Shown piece after piece: positions 1-5,746 of a stretch of DNA of 8,600 nucleotides. The translations under genes and the position numbers were made by a program. The stretch covers positions 1 to 8,600 of the forward strand of contig CAYFGT010000031.1 of assembly GCA_964343075.1 (NCBI GenBank), in the 5' to 3' direction. Source of the DNA: UBA2588 sp964343075. GTDB taxonomy: Bacteria; Chloroflexota; Dehalococcoidia; Lucifugimonadales; UBA3495. Each line of letters starts with the position of its first letter. Within the stretch, counting starts at the first letter, position 1. Under the pieces are notes generated by a model. The model had not been told where the DNA came from and searched no databases. It was given only the letters and a program-made list of their open reading frames with translations.

Positions 1-117
1 TCAGGTGGTGAAATAACCGACGACCTACTGAGTGAGTTCAGAGATACAGTACAAAAAACATTAGGCCTAAGTACTGATAACCTCGAAATGATGTACGAAG
101 AAGAAGATTACATCTAA
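1..117 (+). CDS. C-terminal fragment of an unidentified protein
   Basis: Frame 1 is open from the left edge to a TAA at 115-117 and encodes the last 38 residues of a protein whose start lies outside the window. The visible tail is hydrophilic and strongly acidic, with an EEED cluster just before the final Tyr-Ile, and has no membrane segment. The coding call rests on the uninterrupted frame plus a strong terminator beginning 17 nt after the stop, which is where the end of a transcription unit is expected. I do not recognise the family and assign no function. It converges on the pentapeptide/TIR gene at 182-1426. Confidence 0.6.
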   Translation, partial: SGGEITDDLLSEFRDTVQKTLGLSTDNLEMMYEEEDYI

Positions 118-133
118 ATCTTTAGTGCAAAAG

Positions 134-175
134 AAAAGGCCGGGATTAAGTTCCCGGCCTTTTTTTTGTTTTTTT
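134..175. terminator. Bidirectional intrinsic terminator
   Basis: A 12-bp perfect stem (134-145 paired with 152-163) with a GC-rich GGCCGGG core and a 6-nt loop is followed on the + strand by an almost pure T run to about 175. On the minus strand the same stem is followed by a TTTTCTTTT-type tail (complement of about 129-137). It sits between the convergent ends at 117 (+) and 182 (-), so it can stop transcription from both sides. Confidence 0.93.
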
Positions 176-181
176 ATTTGT

Positions 182-1426
182 CTATTCTGACAATTTTGGA
201 ATAGATTGTTCGTGAGTAAATTCGGATTTCATGGTCTCAGCCAATTTATCTAAATTATCACTGGATTCCCCTGATTCAAAATCTATCACAAAAATCGTAT
301 TCTCCGTCCTTAACGTCCTGATGAATCGGTTGCGGCTCTCCATGATTTCTCCATTAGGTGAAACCAAATACAGTAACCAATTATCATCAGTCATTTGCTT
401 TTCTTTTCCTGACACCACGTCATTCCTAATTACCTCATTAGAAAAAGCTTCCTCTGTAGTAACAACGATCAATTTATCGTAATGTCTAACCCATCTTTCA
501 ATTTCTTCTTCTTCCGAGGTGCTTCTACGATCAACTAAAGCATTTCCTCTAGCATCTTCTGAAAATAACCAGCAAACAATTCCTCTGTCTCTCAAAGCAG
601 CTTGTAATTTGACCGCGTACTCATTATGTTCTGATGTGCACGATATATAACATTCTGGAGCATTACCTTCTCGGACAATCGACTTCGACAATTCAATAAA
701 AGAATCAGTAACACCTATGCCTTTCATAAATGAGTCTGGAAGGTTTGAACTCTTTAAAAGGGAATCTACTCCCATTGTGCTAGGAGCATCATGCCTAATC
801 GAATCTAAATTACTTACCGTTGATAAATCGCAGTTTTGAAACACTGTGTATCCTAATATGCCTTCGCTAAAATCAGCTCCATCAAATGTAACAGTATCTA
901 AATTCGCTTCAAACAAGTCGCTACCGGTTAGATTTGTATTATCAAAATTAGATCTTTTTATCCTAGACCCACCAAAATAAGCTCCACTTAAATCAGCATC
1001 TTTCATATTAGCTCTATCAATATTGGTACGACTCAAATTCGCACCTTTTAAATTCGCACCTTCAAAATTACAATCTGACAAAATAGCTCTATCTAAGTTA
1101 GCACCTTCAAGATTCGCTTTCCTAAGATCTGCGCCTCGTAAATTAGCTCCACTCAATAATGTGTTACTTAAGTTAGCTTCCCGTAAATCAGCTCTATATA
1201 AGTGACAAGGGTTCATATAACTTCTAGAAAAATTAGCTCTTCTCAGCATCGCTCCCATGAAATCTGAATTCCTAAGGTCGGAAGCACTTAAATCAACTTG
1301 AGGCAATCTGGTATGACTCATGTATGCCTCGCTAAGATCCATAGTCGTAGTGGGATTTTCTTCTCTCCATTTAGCAACTGCATCTCGACCGCGTTTTACG
1401 ATCAATACTAATTCCATGTCTGCCAT
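182..1426 (-). CDS. Pentapeptide-repeat protein with C-terminal TIR-like domain
   Basis: A 414-residue protein with no signal peptide or membrane segment, so probably cytosolic. Residues about 1-40 form the short helical head often found on these proteins (KWREENP followed by DLSEA). Residues about 41-200 are tandem A(D/N)LXX pentapeptides, predicted to fold as a right-handed quadrilateral beta-helix. Residues about 200-245 form a linker (PSTMG, then FMKGIGV). Residues about 258-385 resemble a TIR domain: ISCTSE at the first strand, a CWLF strand, then HYDKLIVVTTEEAF. In NAD-cleaving TIR domains a conserved Trp and catalytic Glu follow this last segment; aligned by eye, the Trp is Val332 and the Glu is Asp336, so NADase activity is uncertain. 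The ATG at 1424-1426 is chosen because GGAG (1434-1437 complement) lies 7 nt upstream; Met4 is too far from it. The gene lies 58 nt after the enolase-family gene on the same strand and may have its own promoter. Scaffold, signalling or defence roles are possible; none is shown. Confidence 0.88.
   Translation of the reverse strand: MADMELVLIVKRGRDAVAKWREENPTTTMDLSEAYMSHTRLPQVDLSASDLRNSDFMGAMLRRANFSRSYMNPCHLYRADLREANLSNTLLSGANLRGADLRKANLEGANLDRAILSDCNFEGANLKGANLSRTNIDRANMKDADLSGAYFGGSRIKRSNFDNTNLTGSDLFEANLDTVTFDGADFSEGILGYTVFQNCDLSTVSNLDSIRHDAPSTMGVDSLLKSSNLPDSFMKGIGVTDSFIELSKSIVREGNAPECYISCTSEHNEYAVKLQAALRDRGIVCWLFSEDARGNALVDRRSTSEEEEIERWVRHYDKLIVVTTEEAFSNEVIRNDVVSGKEKQMTDDNWLLYLVSPNGEIMESRNRFIRTLRTENTIFVIDFESGESSDNLDKLAETMKSEFTHEQSIPKLSE
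272..655 (-). other. TIR-like domain region
   Basis: Residues about 258-385 of the 182-1426 protein. The visible TIR features are the beta-A strand with CYISCTSE (residues 259-266), an amphipathic helix AVKLQAALRDRG, strand IVCWLF, and strand KLIVVTTEEAF (318-328). An acidic insertion (SEEEEIE, 304-310) precedes the helix. The codon for Asp336, at 419-421, occupies the position expected for the catalytic Glu, with Glu331 the nearest alternative. The assignment is by pattern, without a profile search. Confidence 0.75.
827..1306 (-). repeat. Tandem 15-nt coding repeat (pentapeptide array)
   Basis: The DNA encoding residues about 41-200 of the TIR-pentapeptide protein shows 15-nt periodicity, seen on the + strand as recurring AAATTCGCACC / AAATTAGCTCC / AAATCAGCTCC variants. 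Each unit encodes one A(D/N)LXX pentapeptide and two units make one 10-residue step, so the array is about 32 pentapeptides or roughly eight coils. The copies have diverged at synonymous and variable positions, which suggests an old array held by selection on the protein. Confidence 0.85.
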
Positions 1427-1456
1427 ATAATCACTCCGAAAAATAATTTACACAAT

Positions 1457-1492
1457 ATGTCCGATTGTAGCACAAACGACCAAACTAACTAA
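1457..1492 (-). promoter_or_regulatory. Possible promoter of the TIR-pentapeptide gene
   Basis: On the minus strand the complement of 1464-1469 reads TACAAT and is preceded by TG plus one base, giving an extended -10 (TGCTACAAT). A -35 at 17-nt spacing is poor (TTAGTT, complement of 1487-1492). The 58-nt gap to the upstream enolase-family gene makes either an independent start or read-through from that gene possible. Confidence 0.35.
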
Positions 1493-2570
1493 CCTTATAT
1501 TTAAGGCAAGCTGCTTCATCTAATTTGATTCCAAACCCATCACCATCAGGTACAAGCATATTACCATCCTTAACCACAAAATTTGACTCAAGTATATTTT
1601 CAGATCTCGGCATATCTTCAACCAAATAACCGTTCTTAACTGCAGATAGTAAATGAACATGAAATTCTGGTAATACATGACCTGCAACTAAAATATCTTC
1701 TGAGTCTGCCATATGAGCTACTTTCATCCACGGAGTTACTCCTCCAACTCGAGACAAATCAATAATCAACACATCTACTGATTCATTCTTGATAGTATCT
1801 CTAAAAGATTCAAAGGTGTATAAATGTTCACCTCCTGCAATTGGCATAGATAACGTATCTCTTAATGAACGCAACCCTTCAAAATCAAGATGGTATATAG
1901 GATCTTCTAACCAAATTATTCCGGTAGAAGATAAAGATTCTCCAAACGAAGCAGCTTCTGATAAATTCCAACTTTCAGTAGCATCCAGCATTATCTGTAA
2001 TGATCCAAATTCTTGTTGTAATCTTGATATTCTAGAAATTTGTTCACTTATATCTGAGACTTTGCCGATCCTTAATTTGATTCGATCATGTCCAGCATCT
2101 ATATGTTTCTTAGCTGACTCCAAAAGTTCTTCAATAGGCATGCTATACCATAAACGGTCGCTCGCATATGCCTTTACTGAATTACTATATCCTCCCAACA
2201 TAGAAGCTACAGTTCGGCTGTTTAATTTAGCTTTTACATCCCACACTGCGATATCAATACTAGACATCGCCATATTCAAAAATCCCCCCGGTCCTACCCA
2301 ATTTCCGTATGAACTCATCAGGCTATACAACAACTCATTATCTTCTACTTCTTCATCGATCAGTAGTTGTCCCAATTCTTTAGTAGCTTCATACAATGGA
2401 TATATAAAAGCTGGTCTAGTGTTAACTAACCATCCTATGCCTTCTGTGCCATTTTCAACTGTTACTCGAGTCACTATATGCCAATTGTGGCTAACTGAAT
2501 GCCCTGCGGCCTCATAAACCATGTTTGCTGGAACTTTAAGTAAATCAACTTGTATGGTTTGAATTTTCAT
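1485..2570 (-). CDS. Mandelate racemase/muconate lactonizing enzyme family protein (enolase superfamily)
   Basis: At 361 residues it has the usual length of the family. It shows an N-terminal capping domain (about 1-125), then a modified TIM barrel. Enolase-superfamily enzymes abstract the proton alpha to a carboxylate, using Mg2+ to stabilise the enolate. The visible active-site set matches mandelate racemase, each position offset by about one residue: K165-x-R167 on strand 2, metal ligands Asp196, Glu222 (in WLEDP) and Glu248 (in GGEH), the Asp271/His298 dyad, and Glu318. This places it in the mandelate racemase subgroup, which also includes many acid-sugar dehydratases. The second Lys of KxK is Arg here, as in some dehydratases, so a dehydratase is likelier than a racemase; substrate unknown. 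The ATG at 2568-2570 has GGGAAG four nt upstream. It is divergent from coaX across a 101-nt region and may be cotranscribed with the downstream TIR gene. Confidence 0.92.
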   Translation of the reverse strand: MKIQTIQVDLLKVPANMVYEAAGHSVSHNWHIVTRVTVENGTEGIGWLVNTRPAFIYPLYEATKELGQLLIDEEVEDNELLYSLMSSYGNWVGPGGFLNMAMSSIDIAVWDVKAKLNSRTVASMLGGYSNSVKAYASDRLWYSMPIEELLESAKKHIDAGHDRIKLRIGKVSDISEQISRISRLQQEFGSLQIMLDATESWNLSEAASFGESLSSTGIIWLEDPIYHLDFEGLRSLRDTLSMPIAGGEHLYTFESFRDTIKNESVDVLIIDLSRVGGVTPWMKVAHMADSEDILVAGHVLPEFHVHLLSAVKNGYLVEDMPRSENILESNFVVKDGNMLVPDGDGFGIKLDEAACLKYKVS

Positions 2571-2589
2571 TTTGCTTCCCTAATTAGGA

Positions 2590-2625
2590 TAGCGAAATCT
2601 TACTGCAAATATGCTCATTTTCCAA
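2590..2625 (-). promoter_or_regulatory. Predicted promoter of the enolase-family gene
   Basis: On the minus strand TTGGAA (complement of 2620-2625) is followed after 17 nt by TAAGAT (complement of 2597-2602), both 4/6 matches to the sigma-70 consensus. The expected start near 2590 would leave a leader of about 20 nt. Its -35 overlaps the -35 of the opposing coaX promoter almost base for base. Confidence 0.45.
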
Positions 2626-2654
2626 ATCTAAACACCGCGAGTATAATTGTGGGT
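2619..2654 (+). promoter_or_regulatory. Predicted coaX-coaBC promoter
   Basis: A perfect TATAAT -10 lies at 2642-2647, with TTTCCA (4/6) at 2619-2624 and a 17-nt spacer. Transcription would begin near 2654, leaving a leader of about 18 nt before the ATG at 2672. This short leader argues against a riboswitch or attenuator upstream of coaX. Confidence 0.6.
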
Positions 2655-2659
2655 GCAAT

Positions 2660-2663
2660 GGAG
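2660..2663 (+). promoter_or_regulatory. Ribosome binding site that sets the coaX start
   Basis: GGAG ends 8 nt before the ATG at 2672. The alternative in-frame GTG at 2663 overlaps this motif and has no Shine-Dalgarno sequence of its own. The protein from 2672 begins MLLAIDIGNT, the usual start of type III pantothenate kinases. Confidence 0.75.
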
Positions 2664-2671
2664 TGTTACAA

Positions 2672-3460
2672 ATGTTACTGGCTATTGACATAGGAAACAC
2701 TATGGTAACTATAGGCGTGTTCAAAGACACGCAATTAGTTACAACAATGCGCACGGCCTCAGATTCAAATAGGTTACCCGATGAATACGGATTAATCCTT
2801 ACTAATCTACTTAGACTTAAAGGAATAGAACCTACAGAAATCACTTCAATATGCACTTGTAGCGTAGTACCACCACTTACCGCTACCTTTGAAGTAGTAG
2901 CTAGAACATTTTTCCAGATCGAACAATTCACTATAGCATCCGGGATTAAAACAGGGCTGCCCATTCTCTATGACAGCCCTAGAGATGTAGGAGCAGATCG
3001 AATCGTAGATGCTGTAGCAGGAGTAAAATTATACGGAGCCCCATTAATCATAGTAGACTTCGGGACCGCAACTGTTTTCGATGCGATCTCAAAGCAAATG
3101 GAATATGTCGGTGGAGCAATAGTACCGGGTATTAACATTTCTGCGGAAGCATTATTCTTAAATACCTCACAGCTCCGCAGAGTCGAACTTATCGCACCTG
3201 ATAACCCAATTGGGAAGAATACAACCAGTGCACTACAATCTGGATTAGTATTTGGTTATACAGATCTAGTTACTGGATTAGTGTCTAGATTCAAAAAAGA
3301 ACTTGGAGAGGAATCCAAAGTGATTGGAACAGGAGGATTATCGCCTATCATAGCCAAACACACACAGATCTTCGATGACATCAATCTCGACTTAACTTTA
3401 ATTGGGTTGAATATATTGCATGATATGAATCACTCTAACAGCAATAAGGCCCAAATATGA
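2672..3460 (+). CDS. coaX: Type III pantothenate kinase
   Basis: A 262-residue cytosolic enzyme that phosphorylates pantothenate with ATP, the first step of CoA synthesis. Type III kinases belong to the acetate kinase/Hsp70/actin (ASKHA) fold. The family motifs are present in order: DIGNT (residues 6-10, phosphate binding), SVVPP (about 64-68), GADR (107-110, containing the catalytic Asp109), DFGTAT (129-134), GGAIVPG (147-153) and TGGL (220-223). Length is normal for CoaX and no key motif is missing. The stop overlaps the coaBC start as ATGA (3457-3460), so the two genes are probably translationally coupled and transcribed from the promoter at 2619-2654. The family assignment is secure. Type III kinases typically need a monovalent cation and are not feedback-inhibited by CoA, though this is family knowledge and not visible here. 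Confidence 0.97.
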   Translation: MLLAIDIGNTMVTIGVFKDTQLVTTMRTASDSNRLPDEYGLILTNLLRLKGIEPTEITSICTCSVVPPLTATFEVVARTFFQIEQFTIASGIKTGLPILYDSPRDVGADRIVDAVAGVKLYGAPLIIVDFGTATVFDAISKQMEYVGGAIVPGINISAEALFLNTSQLRRVELIAPDNPIGKNTTSALQSGLVFGYTDLVTGLVSRFKKELGEESKVIGTGGLSPIIAKHTQIFDDINLDLTLIGLNILHDMNHSNSNKAQI

Positions 3461-4653
3461 GTAGTTTATCTGAATTAAATATTATCCTTGGAGTGACTGG
3501 CAGTATCTCGGCATACAAGTCTCTTACACTCGCAAGTAGGCTGACCCAATCAGGAGCGAACGTAACTGTTATATTAACTGAAGGAGGTGCAGAATTTATA
3601 ACACCACTCTCTTTTAAAGCAATAACTCAAAACAACGTCGTAACTGACTCCTTCGATGTAAATTCAAAATACAGTGTGAATCATGTGTATTTAGGCAAAA
3701 CTGCAGACATGGTTGTAGTCTACCCTGCTACAGCAAATTCCATAGCGAAACTTGCATTAGGGATATGTGACAACCCACTTGCAACTACAATTCTTTCCAC
3801 AACTGCACCTGTAGCAATTGCACCAGCCATGGAAAGTAACATGTACTCTCATTCATCAACAACATCCAACTTATCTATCCTTCAATCGACAGGGGTTTCA
3901 ATAATTGGACCAGAAGAAGGGTCTTTAGCATCTGGAGCTTCAGGAATTGGTAGGCTAACAGAACCAGACGATGCTCTTCAGTACATCAAATTCATACTAG
4001 GGAAAACCAAGGGAGACTTACAAGGCAAGAAAATTTTAATTACTGCAGGTGGAACACAAGAACCCGTAGACCCTGTTAGAATTCTAACCAATCTGTCGTC
4101 CGGTAAAATGGGATATGCCTTAGCTGAAGCCGCTCGAGATCGCGGAGCTAAAGTAACATTAATTTCTGCACCTGTAGCATTACCTTCTCCTATTGGTGTT
4201 GACCTTGTGAAAATCAAAACAGCCAATGACATGCTAAAAGCTGTGCAAAAAGAAATTAAAGTTAATGACGCGATAATAATGGCTGCTGCCGTAGCCGACT
4301 ATCAGCCCTCTCAATCTGCAAATAACAAAATCAAAAAAGATGAAAATGCTCTCCAAATAGAATTGAGTCCCACTCCTGACATACTGAAAAGTATTCAAAA
4401 TGAACCAATTATAAAAATAGGATTCGCCGCAGAGACTGATAATCTGATCAATAATGCAAAAAACAAAATCAAGACTAAAAATCTAAACCTGATTGTTGCT
4501 AATGACGTAACGTTACCAGGATCTGGGTTTGGATCTGACCAGAATCAAGTCTCTATAATCGATAAAAACCTAAACGTACAAACCATAGAACTCGCTTCTA
4601 AATATGATGTGAGTAACAAAATATTAAACGCTCTGCACAAATTATTGCCCTAA
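3457..4653 (+). CDS. coaBC: Bifunctional phosphopantothenoylcysteine decarboxylase / phosphopantothenate-cysteine ligase
   Basis: A 398-residue two-domain enzyme. The C-terminal CoaB domain joins 4'-phosphopantothenate to cysteine using CTP; the N-terminal FMN-dependent CoaC domain decarboxylates the product to 4'-phosphopantetheine. CoaC (about 1-180) shows the flavin-binding GVTGSISAYK (12-21), active-site His76 in NHVYLG, PATANSIAK (90-98), and DNPLATT (105-111). CoaB (about 188-398) shows ITAGGTQEPVDPVR (195-208), TNLSSGKMG (211-219), AAAVADY (276-282) and KIKK (291-294). Two positions differ from E. coli Dfp by eye alignment: the PXMNXXMW clamp reads PAMESNMY (Glu126 for Asn), and the LACG cysteine is Ser159 in LASG. 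Both kinds of change occur in other lineages, so activity is still likely. The gene follows coaX with a 4-nt overlap and converges on the LLM gene ending at 4664. Confidence 0.97.
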   Translation: MSSLSELNIILGVTGSISAYKSLTLASRLTQSGANVTVILTEGGAEFITPLSFKAITQNNVVTDSFDVNSKYSVNHVYLGKTADMVVVYPATANSIAKLALGICDNPLATTILSTTAPVAIAPAMESNMYSHSSTTSNLSILQSTGVSIIGPEEGSLASGASGIGRLTEPDDALQYIKFILGKTKGDLQGKKILITAGGTQEPVDPVRILTNLSSGKMGYALAEAARDRGAKVTLISAPVALPSPIGVDLVKIKTANDMLKAVQKEIKVNDAIIMAAAVADYQPSQSANNKIKKDENALQIELSPTPDILKSIQNEPIIKIGFAAETDNLINNAKNKIKTKNLNLIVANDVTLPGSGFGSDQNQVSIIDKNLNVQTIELASKYDVSNKILNALHKLLP

Positions 4654-4663
4654 GCATAACGTA

Positions 4664-5524
4664 CTACAAACAATCCCTAAATTCTTCAATAGCTTTTATA
4701 TGTGCATCAGGGCCCTTGAGTCCAACTTTCATGGTATTAACAGATAGATGACTTGCTCCCATTTCATCCCAATCAGTAACCAATTTGCTCCAATCCTCAA
4801 TACCACCTTGATTCAGAGCAATCCGACCTTCAATCCCTATTTCTTTCCTATCTCGTCCAATTTCATCCATTGCCGACCACAATTTATCTAATTGGGCTCT
4901 ACCGTTATCATCAGGCTGGAATTGAGGAATCCAACCATCTCCCAAACGGGCTATCCTATTAATAACACGATCTGCTCCGCCTCCTAGCCAAATCGGAATA
5001 GGCCGTTGGATAGGCAAAGGATTAATCCCAGCTGATGTTATATCGTGATAATCACCATGATAATCTACTATCGGTTTTGTCCAGAGTTCACGCAATAATT
5101 CTATTTGCTCTTCACTCCTTTTCCCTCGGTTGGCAAAATTCTCTCCCAGTGCTTCGTATTCCACATCATTCCAGCCAATTCCTATGCCTAGTCTAAGTTT
5201 TCCTTCTGTTAATACATCTACTGCTGCTGCTTGCTTCGCAACCAACGCAGTTTGTCTTTGAGGCAATATAAGAATACCTGACACCATTTCTATAGCTTCG
5301 GTACACCCAGCCAGGTACCCAAACAGGACAAACAATTCATGGAACATGTCATCGCTACTATAGGGTTTGTTCCATTCCTCTCTAGCTGAAGGGTCTGCTC
5401 CAAGAACATGATCAAAAGCCAAAATATGTTTATATCCCAAGCCTTCTGCAGCTTGAGCGAATTCTTTTACCGCTCCTGGGTCTGCTCCTATTTCTGTCTG
5501 GGGGAAAACTACGCCAACTTGCAT
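4664..5524 (-). CDS. LLM-class flavin/F420-dependent oxidoreductase
   Basis: A 286-residue luciferase-like TIM-barrel oxidoreductase without signal peptide. The N-terminus MQVGVVFPQTEIG, FDHV (37-40), LILPQR (85-90), the core region EGKLRLGIGIGWNDVEYEALG (in 107-127), PIPIWLGG (175-182) and RLGDGW (193-198) fit the probable F420-dependent branch (TIGR03619-like), as found in actinobacteria and Chloroflexota. Cofactor choice (F420 or FMN) cannot be settled by eye; the substrate is unknown. The ATG at 5522-5524 is chosen over one 18 nt upstream because a strong GGAGGT lies 6 nt before it and the family usually starts there. It lies 35 nt downstream of tRNA-Gln on the same strand with no terminator between them, so it may share the tRNA transcript. 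Its stop is 10 nt from that of convergent coaBC, with no visible hairpin terminator. Confidence 0.93.
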   Translation of the reverse strand: MQVGVVFPQTEIGADPGAVKEFAQAAEGLGYKHILAFDHVLGADPSAREEWNKPYSSDDMFHELFVLFGYLAGCTEAIEMVSGILILPQRQTALVAKQAAAVDVLTEGKLRLGIGIGWNDVEYEALGENFANRGKRSEEQIELLRELWTKPIVDYHGDYHDITSAGINPLPIQRPIPIWLGGGADRVINRIARLGDGWIPQFQPDDNGRAQLDKLWSAMDEIGRDRKEIGIEGRIALNQGGIEDWSKLVTDWDEMGASHLSVNTMKVGLKGPDAHIKAIEEFRDCL

Positions 5525-5530
5525 GATGAG

Positions 5531-5536
5531 ACCTCC
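5531..5536 (-). promoter_or_regulatory. Ribosome binding site that sets the start of the LLM gene
   Basis: The complement reads GGAGGT, a near-consensus Shine-Dalgarno sequence, 6 nt before the ATG at 5522-5524. The upstream in-frame ATG (5540-5542) has none and overlaps this region, so the shorter protein is preferred. Confidence 0.85.
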
Positions 5537-5559
5537 ATTCATTTATGAAATCACATTAA

Positions 5560-5633
5560 TGGCTGGGGATGCAGGAGTCGAACCCGCACTACCTGAACCA
5601 GAATCAGATGTCCTACCATTAGACGAATCCCCA
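5560..5633 (-). tRNA. tRNA-Gln (anticodon CTG)
   Basis: A complete 74-nt tRNA including encoded CCA (5560-5562). The acceptor stem TGGGGAT/ATCCCCA pairs perfectly. The D arm (GTCT/GGAC with one T-G pair) has a GG in the loop. The anticodon stem TCTGA/TCAGG holds loop TTCTGGT with anticodon CTG at 5599-5601 (complement), which reads CAG codons. The T arm is GCGGG-TTCGACT-CCTGC. The discriminator base is G73 and the first pair is U1-A72, both typical identity features of glutamine tRNAs (E. coli tRNA-Gln also begins TGGGG). It is followed after 35 nt by the LLM oxidoreductase gene in the same direction. Confidence 0.96.
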
Positions 5634-5644
5634 GTATATTGGAC

Positions 5645-5680
5645 ATTTGACATTATACACCACTTGTATAAAATTCTATC
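5645..5680 (-). promoter_or_regulatory. Probable tRNA-Gln promoter
   Basis: A perfect TATAAT -10 (complement of 5652-5657) lies 18 nt upstream of the tRNA 5' end, the right distance for a short tRNA leader. The -35 region at 17-nt spacing (complement of 5675-5680, GATAGA) is poor, so this rests mainly on the -10 and position. Confidence 0.5.
5647..5674 (+). promoter_or_regulatory. Predicted promoter of the hydrolase-LLM operon
   Basis: A perfect TTGACA -35 at 5647-5652 is followed after 16 nt by TAAAAT (5669-5674, 5/6). Transcription would start near 5681, giving a leader of about 65 nt before the ATG at 5747. No stable hairpin is seen in the leader. Its -35 shares a base with the -10 of the opposing tRNA promoter. 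Confidence 0.55.
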
Positions 5681-5732
5681 CGTAGGTCATATTCGAATCC
5701 CCCTGGAATTTGAGAAAATTTGACCTTAAAAG

Positions 5733-5738
5733 AGAGGA
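5733..5738 (+). promoter_or_regulatory. Ribosome binding site that sets the hydrolase start
   Basis: AGAGGA ends 8 nt before the ATG at 5747. The upstream in-frame TTG at 5720 has only a weak GAGAAAA upstream, so the ATG is chosen. Confidence 0.7.
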
Positions 5739-5746
5739 TTAGTGCT

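Noticed and set aside
827..1306. Regularly spaced repeats that could suggest a CRISPR array
   Set aside because: The 15-nt period is in frame and encodes A(D/N)LXX pentapeptides, with no repeat/spacer alternation.
1789..2517. A 242-codon + strand open frame opposite the enolase-family gene
   Set aside because: The minus-strand frame has an intact enolase active-site set; the + frame is an antisense shadow with no recognisable motif.
182..2570. TIR protein plus enolase-family gene as a defence operon
   Set aside because: The enolase-family protein has a normal metabolic active site and no known link to TIR signalling; same-strand adjacency alone is not enough, and a separate promoter is plausible.
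2584..2964. A minus-strand frame overlapping the coaX start
   Set aside because: It covers the coaX promoter and the conserved coaX N-terminus and lacks a ribosome binding site.
5691..5706. TTCGAATCCCCC resembling a tRNA T-arm, sharing the 9-base CGAATCCCC with the tRNA-Gln gene 70 nt away
   Set aside because: The flanking bases do not pair into a T-stem and no acceptor or anticodon arm can be built; a tRNA remnant or an attachment site is possible but unsupported, and no integrase is present.
5523..5723. A + strand open frame of 66 codons
   Set aside because: It runs through the tRNA-Gln gene on the opposite strand and the divergent promoters, and has no ribosome binding site or family resemblance.
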